From Roseateles_B flavus (lineage in GTDB: Bacteria > Pseudomonadota > Gammaproteobacteria > Burkholderiales > Burkholderiaceae_C), in contig NZ_JBDPZC010000012.1 in assembly GCF_039872765.1 (NCBI RefSeq), forward strand, positions 1 through 64,000: a stretch of 64,000 nt of DNA, given 5' to 3'. Positions 41,866-49,302 of the stretch are shown here, one piece after another (the first letter of the stretch is position 1; every line of letters begins with the position of its first letter). The translations under genes were made by a program, and so were the position numbers. The notes under the pieces are model-generated. The model worked only from the letters and a program-made list of their open reading frames with translations. It did not search any database and had not been told where the DNA came from.

Positions 41866-44022
41866 ATGGACGTGACCGCGCAGCGGCACCACGCCTTTTC
41901 TGGGCCGCCGGGCCTGCTGCTGCTCGCACGTCTGTGCTGCGTGGCCCTGGGCTACTACCTGACGGCCCGCATGGGCCTGCTGATCCCGTATGTGGGCACC
42001 CATGTGTCGCTGTTCTGGCTGCCCACCGGCCTTGCGGTCGCGGCCTACTACCGCTGGGGCGACCGCATGGCCCTGGCTGTGCTGGGGGCGGCCTTCCTGG
42101 CCAATCTGGAACTGGGCGGGCCGCTATGGGCGGCCGCGGGCATCGCGCTGGGCAATGCCGTCGGGCCCTGGCTGAGCAAGCAGGTGCTGCTGCGCCTGGA
42201 CTTCGACGCCACCCTGGGCCGCCGCCGCGACCTGGGCGTCTACCTGCTCGCCGTGGCGCTGGGCATGCTGGTGAGTGCCAGCAATGGCACGCTGTGCCTG
42301 CTGGAGAGCGGCCTGCTGGCGCCCGGGCAGTGGCTCTCGGCCTGGACCACCTGGTGGACGGGCGACGCCGTGGGCGCGCTGCTGGGCGGCATCCCCCTGA
42401 TCACGCTGAGTGTCAGCGCCCTTCGCCAGGGCTTTGGAGGGCGCCGCGGCGCGCTCAACCTGCTGCTGCTGGGCGTGGTGCTGGGCTGCGGCTTGCTGAG
42501 TTTCACGCCCTGGGTCACGCCGCATCCCGGCCTGGCCTTCCCCTTGCTGGCCCTGCCTCTGTTCCTGATGGCCCTGCTCGCGCTGCGGGCGGGGGTGATG
42601 GTGGCCTCGCTGGCCGTGCTGCTGCTGTCCGGCACGGCAGCCTGGGGCACCGCCAATGGCGCCGGTCCCTTCGCCTCGCAGGATGCGCACCTGGGCCTGC
42701 TGGCCCTGTGGAGCTACATCACGGCGCAGGCCTGCACCAGCGTGCTGATCTGCGGGCTCGTGGCCGAGCTGCTGGCCAGCCGCCGCCAGCAGCAGGCCCT
42801 GTTCCAGCATGCGCAGCAGGGCATCCTGCTGGTCGAACCGGATGGCCGCCTGAGCGCCTTCAATCCGGCCGCCGTGCGGCTCCTGGACCTGGACGCCGGC
42901 CTGCATGCCGGCCGTCCCCTGGCCGAGCTGCCGGCGGGCACGGGGCCGCAGCTGCAGGCCTGGCTGCAGGTCAATGGGGCCCTGCCGCAGGTCTCCCAGC
43001 AGCCCTACCTGAGTATCGTCACCTGTCTGGGCCGGCGCGTGGAGCTGGAGGCCCAGACCGCCCGCTACCGCGATGCACGAGGGCGCTGGCAGACCCAACT
43101 GATGCTGCGTGACGTCACCGAGCGCCGCCAGGCCGAGGAGGCGCTGCGCCAGAGCGAGCAGCGCATGCGCAGCATTGCGGACCGCCTGCCCATGCGCGTG
43201 GGCTATGTCGACCGCGAGCAGCACTTCCGCTTCATGAACCTGGCCTTCGAGCGGGACTTCGGCCGCCCGCGCAGCGCGATGCTGGGCTGCACGATCCAGG
43301 AAGTGATCGGCCCGGCCGCCCATGCCCAGGCCGCGAGCTCCATCGAGCGCGTGCTGGCGGGCGAGACGGTCACCCTGGATGCCGAGAAGACCACGCAGGA
43401 AGGCTATCAATGCGAGCGCCTGACCTTCGTTCCGCAGTTCGCGGAGGATGGCCGCACCGTGCTGGGTTTCGTGACCATGGTGGTCGACAACACGGCCCAG
43501 AAGCTGGAGGAGCGCCGCCTGATCGAGCTGAGCCTGTCGGACCCGCTGACCGGCCTGCTGAACCGGGCCGGCTTCGACCAGCGCCTGCAGGAGGCTCTGG
43601 AGCGGTCCGGCGCGCGTCCGGGCTGCATGGCGCTGCTGCTGCTGGACATCGACGGCTTCAAGGGCGTGAATGACCGCCTGGGCCACCCGGCGGGCGACCT
43701 GCTGCTGCGCGGCTTTGCCGGCCGCCTGGCCCGCACGCTGCGCAGCGCGGACGTCATCGCACGGCCGGGGGGCGACGAGTTCGCGGTGATCGTGGAGGGA
43801 CTGCCGGACGAGCCGACCGCGGCCCGCATCGCCGGCAACCTCGTCGAGGCCATGCGCGCACCGTTCGTGCTGGAGACGCATGCCGTGTGCATCAGCACCA
43901 GCATCGGCGTGGCCGTGCATGGCGGCGCCGTGCCCGTGCAGGCCGCCGAGCTGCTCAAGCGGGCCGACCAGCGTCTCTATGCGGCCAAGGCCGCGGGGCG
44001 GGATCGTTACGTCGCGCATTGA
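41866..44022 (+). CDS. MASE1-PAS-PAS-GGDEF diguanylate cyclase
   Basis: A 718-aa membrane sensor that synthesises cyclic di-GMP. Residues 1-290 contain about eight transmembrane helices of the MASE1 type, followed by two PAS-like domains (about 305-410 and 425-545) and a GGDEF domain. The active site GGDEF is at 635-639 and the I-site RSAD lies five residues before it, so both catalysis and product inhibition are expected. The ATG at 41866 has GGGGA upstream, and the preceding in-frame extension is not hydrophobic. No EAL domain is present. The ligand sensed by MASE1 is unknown. Confidence 0.92.
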   Translation: MDVTAQRHHAFSGPPGLLLLARLCCVALGYYLTARMGLLIPYVGTHVSLFWLPTGLAVAAYYRWGDRMALAVLGAAFLANLELGGPLWAAAGIALGNAVGPWLSKQVLLRLDFDATLGRRRDLGVYLLAVALGMLVSASNGTLCLLESGLLAPGQWLSAWTTWWTGDAVGALLGGIPLITLSVSALRQGFGGRRGALNLLLLGVVLGCGLLSFTPWVTPHPGLAFPLLALPLFLMALLALRAGVMVASLAVLLLSGTAAWGTANGAGPFASQDAHLGLLALWSYITAQACTSVLICGLVAELLASRRQQQALFQHAQQGILLVEPDGRLSAFNPAAVRLLDLDAGLHAGRPLAELPAGTGPQLQAWLQVNGALPQVSQQPYLSIVTCLGRRVELEAQTARYRDARGRWQTQLMLRDVTERRQAEEALRQSEQRMRSIADRLPMRVGYVDREQHFRFMNLAFERDFGRPRSAMLGCTIQEVIGPAAHAQAASSIERVLAGETVTLDAEKTTQEGYQCERLTFVPQFAEDGRTVLGFVTMVVDNTAQKLEERRLIELSLSDPLTGLLNRAGFDQRLQEALERSGARPGCMALLLLDIDGFKGVNDRLGHPAGDLLLRGFAGRLARTLRSADVIARPGGDEFAVIVEGLPDEPTAARIAGNLVEAMRAPFVLETHAVCISTSIGVAVHGGAVPVQAAELLKRADQRLYAAKAAGRDRYVAH

Positions 44023-44048
44023 GGCCGGCGCGGCGGAGCGACCGGGCG

Positions 44049-44066
44049 CCTGCATCAAGCTGTCAT
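44049..44066 (+). promoter_or_regulatory. candidate Pho box upstream of the glpQ-like gene
   Basis: A perfect PhoB half-site CTGTCAT (44060-44066) has a poorer half CCTGCAT (4 of 7) 11 bp upstream, giving the usual 7-4-7 spacing. Glycerophosphodiesterases are commonly phosphate-starvation genes. The evidence is weak because only one half is good. Confidence 0.35.
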
Positions 44067-44109
44067 CTGCCGCTGCGATGCTCCCGGGCCTGTCTCCCTG
44101 GAGTTCCGC

Positions 44110-45282
44110 ATGCAGAATCCTTCGCCTCTTCTCGGTCGCCTGATGCCTCTGGCCGGCCTTCTTGTCGCCACCCTGGCCGCCTGCGGCGGCAGTGCCTCCG
44201 AGCCTCAGGCGTGGCCGCCGGCCTCCGCCGTGATCGCCCACCGCGGCGCCTCGGCCCTGCGCCCCGAGCACACGCTGGCGGCCTACCAGAAGGCCATCGA
44301 CGACGGCGCGGACATCATCGAGCCCGACCTCGTCTCCACCAAGGACGGCGTGCTGGTGGCCCGGCATGAGAACGCCATCGCCATCCTCAACGCCGATGGC
44401 AGCGTCAAGGAAGCCACCAGCAACGTGGTCGACAAGCCCGAGTTCAAGGACCGGCTGCGGACCAAGAGCATCGACGGCGTCAGCATCCGCGGCTGGTTCA
44501 CCGAGGACTTCACCCTGGCCGAGCTGAAGACGCTGCGGGCTCGCGAGCGCATCCCTGCCATCCGCCCGGCCAATGTGGCCTACAACGACCAGTTCGAGAT
44601 CCCGACGCTGCAGGAGGTCATCGAGCTGGCCAAGGCGCAGTCGGCCGCCAAGGGCCGCACCATCGGCATCATTCCCGAGACCAAGCACCCGAGCTACTTC
44701 CAGTCCATCGGCCTGCCCCTGGAGCCGGCCCTGCTGGCCGTGCTGGACAAGAACGGCTGGAACCACCGCGATGCGCCGGTGATCGTGCAGTCCTTCGAGG
44801 TGGCCAATCTCAAGGCCATCGCCCAGAAGAGCACGGTGCGCCTGGTCCAGCTGATCAACAGCAGCGGCCGGCCCTGGGACTTCATGCAGGAAGGCGCGGC
44901 CAACACGCGCGGCTATGCCGACATGGTCACCGCCGACGGTCTCAAGGAGATCGCGCGCTACGCCTACGCCGTGGGCCCCTACAAGGAATGGGTGATCCCC
45001 CAGACCCGCGACGCCAAGGGCGTGGTCACCGGCCTGGGCCAGGCCACCTCCTTCGCCCGCGATGCCCACGCCGCCGGGCTCAAGATCACCATCTGGACCC
45101 TGCGCCCGGAGAACGCCTTCCTGCCCACCAGCCTGCAGGGCACGCCCGGCAGCGATGCCACGGCACGCGGCAACAGCGTGGCCGAGATCCGCGCCTACCT
45201 GGACGCCGGCGTCGATGGCTTCTTCACCGACGACTCTTCCGTGGGGCGGCAGGCGGTGCAGGGCTGGAAGCCCGCGAACTGA
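44110..45282 (+). CDS. glpQ: glycerophosphodiester phosphodiesterase lipoprotein
   Basis: A 390-aa enzyme that hydrolyses glycerophosphodiesters to glycerol-3-phosphate and an alcohol. The signal peptide ends in the lipobox LAAC with Cys25, so the mature protein is membrane-anchored in the periplasm. The GDPD core has the HRGAS...RPEHT motif, EPDLVSTKDGVLV and a following RHE, the metal- and substrate-binding residues of GlpQ. It is probably used to scavenge phosphate and glycerol from lipid headgroups; a half Pho box lies upstream. Confidence 0.92.
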   Translation: MQNPSPLLGRLMPLAGLLVATLAACGGSASEPQAWPPASAVIAHRGASALRPEHTLAAYQKAIDDGADIIEPDLVSTKDGVLVARHENAIAILNADGSVKEATSNVVDKPEFKDRLRTKSIDGVSIRGWFTEDFTLAELKTLRARERIPAIRPANVAYNDQFEIPTLQEVIELAKAQSAAKGRTIGIIPETKHPSYFQSIGLPLEPALLAVLDKNGWNHRDAPVIVQSFEVANLKAIAQKSTVRLVQLINSSGRPWDFMQEGAANTRGYADMVTADGLKEIARYAYAVGPYKEWVIPQTRDAKGVVTGLGQATSFARDAHAAGLKITIWTLRPENAFLPTSLQGTPGSDATARGNSVAEIRAYLDAGVDGFFTDDSSVGRQAVQGWKPAN

Positions 45283-45722
45283 GCGCCAGGACCCGCCCGA
45301 GCTTCTGGAAGGAGCGGTAACAACGCGTTAGTTACGTGAGTCGTGGTTCGAAGTCCCGCAAACCGGCTGCATCAAGCGTCATGGATGGTGCCAGATAGAT
45401 ACCTTTTTGAGGCCGGTAATGGGCCATAACGGCACAAGTGGTTCGCAAGTGGACTGGTTTTGCCGGATGCTGGCAGGGCGCTGATCGCCCAGCATGGTGG
45501 CACCGCAGGGCCTGAAGGCGCTTCCCTACCCGGGGCCGCCGGGTCGGCACTGCGGTGCAGGACCGACCTCGCGCGGGCTGCCCGGGCGACGGCCGCGCCT
45601 GGGATGGGCTGGCGTGATGCAGGCCTGCGGTGCCTTCCATCCCAACCCCGCCCGGCCCACTTTCGCCTCTGCCTCACAAGGTGCACAGGTCTTCGGGCCC
45701 GGGCACTCTTGAAAGGTGATCC
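45283..45722. other. 440-bp non-coding region before the dioxygenase gene
   Basis: No open frame here looks coding. The centre (about 45310-45470) is less GC-rich than its surroundings and should hold the promoter of the dioxygenase, but no clear hexamers were found. A near-perfect palindrome, GTAAC-AACGCGTT-A-GTTAC, lies at 45317-45335. A T-arm-like stretch at 45341-45357 has no matching tRNA body. Confidence 0.5.
45317..45335. promoter_or_regulatory. 19-bp palindrome, candidate operator
   Basis: GTAAC and GTTAC flank the self-complementary AACGCGTT, with one extra A breaking perfect symmetry. It is 388 bp before the dioxygenase start and 34 bp after glpQ, so it could act on either transcript. 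No regulator is identified. Confidence 0.35.
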
Positions 45723-46799
45723 ATGACCAAGTCATCCCAAGCCCCCCGCCGCCAAGCCCTGCAGCTCATGGGCGCGGCGTCCGTTCTCGCCCTCTCCGGG
45801 CGCGAGGCCGCCAGCGGCGAGCTGCTCTACGGCGCGGCGGCGGCGGCCTGCCGCAACGACATCGAGTCCACCGCCGGGCCCTACCCCAACATCGACCCCC
45901 TGGAGCGGCGCGACCTGCGCGCCAACTCGCGCGGCAACACCAGCCTCAAGCCCGGTGCGCCGCTGACGCTCAGGATACGCGTCCATGACATCGAGAACGC
46001 CTGCGCCCCCATCCCGGGCGCCGTGGTGGACATCTGGGGCGCCGACGCCGTCGGTACCTATGCCGGCTATGCGCCCTTCAACACCGTGGGCCAGGACTTC
46101 TGCCGCGGCTACCAGCGCACGGACGCCAACGGGCAGGCCGAGTTCCTGACCCTGTTCCCCGGCAGCTACACGGGCCGCGCCCTGCACATCCACTTCTCCA
46201 TCCAGAGTCAGGCCCGCAACCTGCGGCCCAACGACGACGGGCGCAACCTGCCCAATGTGTTCGTGGCCCAGCTCTACTTCGCGGCCAGCACGGCCGATGA
46301 GGTCTTCGCCAGCAATCCCATCTATCAGCAGGGCGCGCGGCGCACACCCAATGAGGCGGACAGCATCTACCTCAGCGACGGCGGCAGCACCTACATCGTC
46401 ACGGTCACCAAGACGGCCAGCGGCTATGTGGGCGAGATCGACGTGGGCGTGAAGAAGGCCGCCATCGGCATGGGCACGCCCTCCACCGAGGTGCCGCTGA
46501 CGTCCGGCGTGCCGGTGGCGGTGAGCCTGGCCGCCAAGCAGACGCGGCTCTACAGCATCAAGCCGGCGGCCGGCGCTCGCCAGCTGCAGCTGCGCCTCAG
46601 CGGCGGCACGGGGGATGGCGACCTGTTCCTGCGGGCCAACGCCGCGCCCACGCCCACGCTCTACGACCGCAAGTCCGACGGACCCACGAACGCCGAGAGC
46701 ATCACCCTGACGCCGCTCGCAGCGGGTGCCAAGTACTACGTGCTGGTGCAGGCTTACGCCGCGGTCTCGGGCGCCAGCCTGGTGGCCACGGTGAGTTGA
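45723..46799 (+). CDS. exported intradiol dioxygenase-like protein with PPC domain
   Basis: A 358-aa protein. A Tat-like signal (PRRQALQLMG, residues 8-17) precedes an intradiol ring-cleavage dioxygenase fold (about 40-215). The iron ligands expected for this family are visible: a Tyr in GTYAGY, Tyr in PGSYTGR and the HIH pair, with the conserved FCRGYQRTDANGQAEF segment between. Residues from about 255 to the end form a pre-peptidase C-terminal (PPC) domain like that of the M28 peptidase at 11401. Exported dioxygenases of this type act on catechols or aromatic polymers outside the cytoplasm; the substrate is unknown. The fusion with PPC suggests secretion beyond the periplasm. Confidence 0.88.
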   Translation: MTKSSQAPRRQALQLMGAASVLALSGREAASGELLYGAAAAACRNDIESTAGPYPNIDPLERRDLRANSRGNTSLKPGAPLTLRIRVHDIENACAPIPGAVVDIWGADAVGTYAGYAPFNTVGQDFCRGYQRTDANGQAEFLTLFPGSYTGRALHIHFSIQSQARNLRPNDDGRNLPNVFVAQLYFAASTADEVFASNPIYQQGARRTPNEADSIYLSDGGSTYIVTVTKTASGYVGEIDVGVKKAAIGMGTPSTEVPLTSGVPVAVSLAAKQTRLYSIKPAAGARQLQLRLSGGTGDGDLFLRANAAPTPTLYDRKSDGPTNAESITLTPLAAGAKYYVLVQAYAAVSGASLVATVS

Positions 46800-46911
46800 C
46801 GCCTCCGGTGATTTGACGCGATGAGCAGGGATCCAGGGCCGCCCGCCCCGATGCGAAGGACGGGCGGCACGCTAGGATGCCGGGCTTTCCCTTCTTTGCC
46901 CGACCCCTGTC

Positions 46912-47325
46912 ATGAGATCGTCCATCCACATCGTCGACGTCGACCGCACGGAGACCTGGACGCGCTACCGCAAGGGCCTGTGCGACAGCTGCGCCGCCAA
47001 CTGCTGCACCATGCCCGTGGAGGCCCGCCTGGCCGACCTGGTGCGGCTGGGCCTGGTCGATGCCTTCGAGGCCGAGCACGAGGCCCCCAAGCAGATCGCC
47101 AAGCGCCTGAGCAAGGCGGGGTTGATCGAGCATTTCAGCTTCAAGCACGGCATCTTCCAGCTGGCCCGCCGCGCCGGCGGGGACTGCCAGTTCCTGGACG
47201 CCCGGACCCGGCGCTGCACGGTGTATGAGCGCCGCCCCGACATCTGCCGCAAGCACCCGCAGGTCGGACCGCGGCCCGGCCACTGCCCCTATGGCGCGCG
47301 CCGGGAACCGGCTGCGGCGGACTGA
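46912..47325 (+). CDS. YkgJ-family cysteine-cluster protein
   Basis: A 137-aa cytoplasmic protein with the CxxC...CC and later C...C...C pattern of the YkgJ/UPF0153 family (C24, C27, C31-C32, then Cys around 90-123), thought to bind zinc or an iron-sulfur cluster. The function is unknown. TAGGAT lies about 35 bp before the start and may be its -10. The stop codon is the first TGA of a 13-bp tandem repeat. Confidence 0.82.
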   Translation: MRSSIHIVDVDRTETWTRYRKGLCDSCAANCCTMPVEARLADLVRLGLVDAFEAEHEAPKQIAKRLSKAGLIEHFSFKHGIFQLARRAGGDCQFLDARTRRCTVYERRPDICRKHPQVGPRPGHCPYGARREPAAAD

Positions 47326-47372
47326 AGCTGCGGACTGAAGCTGCGAACTGAAGCTGCGAACTGAAGCTGCCG
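47321..47372 (+). repeat. 13-bp tandem repeat, four copies, starting at the ykgJ-like stop
   Basis: Copies of ACTGAAGCTGCGG/A start at 47321, 47334, 47347 and 47360; only the last base or two vary. Each holds a TGA, and as 13 is not a multiple of three the successive TGAs fall in all three frames. The first TGA is the actual stop codon of the YkgJ-like gene. Confidence 0.9.
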
Positions 47373-47558
47373 CCTGGCACCTGCGGATTTTCAGCGGGTT
47401 TCGGCGTCAAAGCCTGCAGCGCCATGTCCTACGAAGCCGGCTGGTGATCGCTTGCGGCCCTGCATCAGCTGCGTTACAAGACCGCACAAGGGCCGCAGAG
47501 CCTGGGTGTCATTCAGGCCTGGCGGCTGTACGCGTCGAGGGTGAAACACGGCGCAGCG

Positions 47559-47593
47559 GCTGTCCTGCCTGACCAATCTTCAGGAAGGACAGC
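47559..47593 (+). promoter_or_regulatory. hairpin sequestering the Shine-Dalgarno of the chemoreceptor
   Basis: Arms 47559-47572 and 47580-47593 pair over 14 positions with one mismatch around a seven-base loop. The right arm contains AGGAAGGA (47582-47589), the ribosome-binding site of the GTG at 47597. The stem would block initiation until opened. Confidence 0.6.
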
Positions 47594-47596
47594 GCC

Positions 47597-49231
47597 GTGC
47601 GCAACAACCAACCGGTCACCGACCGCGAGTACCTCTTCCCGCCCGGGCAGAACCTGGTATCAACCACGGATCTTCAGGGGCGCATCCTCTACTGCAATCC
47701 GGCCTTCATCGAGGTCAGCGGCTTCGAGCGTGACGAGTTGCTGGGCCAGCCCCACAACATGATCCGTCACCCCGACATGCCGCCGGAGGCCTTCCGGGAC
47801 ATGTGGGAGACCATCGCCAGCGGCCATCCCTGGTCCGGCCTGGTCAAGAACCGCCGCAAGAACGGCGACCACTACTGGGTGATGGCCAATGTGACGCCGT
47901 TGATGGAGGGCTCGCGCGTGGCCGGCTACATGTCGGTGCGAACGGAGCCCGGGCGCGAGCACGTGCGGGCCGCCGAAGCCGTCTACCGCCAGCTGCGCCA
48001 GGAGGCGGAGCAGGGCAGGCCGCTGCACCGCCTGCGCCGCGGGCAACTGGAGCGCGTTGACGTCCTGGGGCGGCTGCTCGCGCGGCTGCGGCCCGGCCCG
48101 CAGAGTGCGCTGGCCGGCCTCTTCCTGCTGCAGGCCCTGGTGCTGGCCCTGGTGTTTCCGCTGGGCAGCGCCTGGGCCTTGGCGGCTGGTGTGCTGAGCG
48201 CGCTGGCCGGTGGATGGCTGGCCCGGCGACTGCTGAGCGGCCCGGTGGATGCGCTGCTGCCCTTCGCCAACCGCATGGCCGCGGGCGACCTGACGCAGAG
48301 CCTGGGCCGCGAGCAGCGCGGCCACAGCGGGCGGCTGGCGCTGGCGATGAACCAGCTCAATGTGAACCTGCAGTCGGTGGTGCGAGACGCGCGCACCGAA
48401 GCCCACAAGATGCAGGCCGCCACCTCTGACATCGCCACGGGCAATCTGGAGCTGTCGCAGCGCACGGAGTCGCAGGCCAGCAGCCTGCAGCAGACGGCGG
48501 CCTCCATGGAGCAGATCACCGGCACCGTGCGCCAGACCACGGCCTCGGCCCACCAGGCCAGCGAGCTCGCCCGCGAGGCCAGCGCCGTGGCCGCCAACGG
48601 GCAGGCCGCGGTGGACGAGGTCTCGCGCACCATGGACGCCATCCGCCTGTCGTCCAGCAAGATGGCCGACATCATCCAGGTCATCGACACCATTGCTTTC
48701 CAGACCAACATCCTGGCCCTCAATGCCGCGGTGGAGGCGGCGAGGGCGGGGGACTCGGGTCGCGGCTTTGCCGTGGTGGCCAGCGAGGTGCGAGCCCTGG
48801 CGCAGCGCTCGGCCACGGCGGCGCGGGAGATCAAGTCCCTCATCGAGGCTTCGTCCTCCGACGTGGAAGCCGGCCATCGCCACGCGGGGCAGGCGCAGCA
48901 GACCATGCGGGGTGCGGTCGAGTCCGTGCAGCGGGTCGCCGCGCTGATCAGCGGCATCGAGCGCGCCGCCACCGAGCAGCTGGACGGCATCTCGCAGGTC
49001 AACTCCGCCGTTGCCAGCCTGGACATCATCACGCAGCAGAACGCCGCCCTGGTGGAGCAGATCGCCGCGGCAGCCGCGGCCCTCAAGGACCAGGCGGATA
49101 CCGTCAGCGACACGGTGGGCATCTTCAAGCTGGATCGCCAGCTGGAGGCCGCCGAGGCACCGGATGCCGTGGCCCTGCGCAAGGCGGCCAAGGCCCGGCG
49201 CCAGGGGCTGCAGGTGCGGGCGGCGGGCTGA
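47597..49231 (+). CDS. PAS-containing methyl-accepting chemotaxis protein (Aer-like)
   Basis: A 544-aa chemoreceptor. The N-terminal PAS domain (about 15-125) has the Aer-type sequence with NPAFIEVSGFERDELLG, FAD-binding in Aer. Two short hydrophobic segments (about 170-210) are followed by HAMP and the signalling domain, whose hairpin tip reads IAFQTNILALNAAVEAARAG (from about 367). No periplasmic sensor is present, so it probably monitors redox or oxygen from inside the cell. It starts with GTG at 47597 after AGGAAGGA. No C-terminal CheR/CheB pentapeptide is present. Confidence 0.92.
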   Translation: MRNNQPVTDREYLFPPGQNLVSTTDLQGRILYCNPAFIEVSGFERDELLGQPHNMIRHPDMPPEAFRDMWETIASGHPWSGLVKNRRKNGDHYWVMANVTPLMEGSRVAGYMSVRTEPGREHVRAAEAVYRQLRQEAEQGRPLHRLRRGQLERVDVLGRLLARLRPGPQSALAGLFLLQALVLALVFPLGSAWALAAGVLSALAGGWLARRLLSGPVDALLPFANRMAAGDLTQSLGREQRGHSGRLALAMNQLNVNLQSVVRDARTEAHKMQAATSDIATGNLELSQRTESQASSLQQTAASMEQITGTVRQTTASAHQASELAREASAVAANGQAAVDEVSRTMDAIRLSSSKMADIIQVIDTIAFQTNILALNAAVEAARAGDSGRGFAVVASEVRALAQRSATAAREIKSLIEASSSDVEAGHRHAGQAQQTMRGAVESVQRVAALISGIERAATEQLDGISQVNSAVASLDIITQQNAALVEQIAAAAAALKDQADTVSDTVGIFKLDRQLEAAEAPDAVALRKAAKARRQGLQVRAAG

Positions 49232-49288
49232 GCGGGCGCGGTGTGAAGGGCGTGGCGTGAAGGGCGCCTGGCGGCAGCCCCGAGGCCG

Positions 49289-49294
49289 TACAGT
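49289..49294 (+). promoter_or_regulatory. possible -10 element close to the patatin start
   Basis: TACAGT ends eight bases before the ATG at 49303, and no Shine-Dalgarno is present. It is one of several genes here with this arrangement. Confidence 0.3.
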
Positions 49295-49302
49295 CGCCCC
49301 TC

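Noticed and set aside
45341..45357. T-arm-like sequence (GTGGTTCGAAGTCCCGC), possible tRNA or att remnant
   Set aside because: No acceptor, D or anticodon arms could be folded around it and no matching tRNA 3' end lies in the window.
47400..47430. Possible sigma-28 promoter before the chemoreceptor
   Set aside because: TCAAAG and GCCATG are both present but separated by far too few bases for the flagellar consensus.
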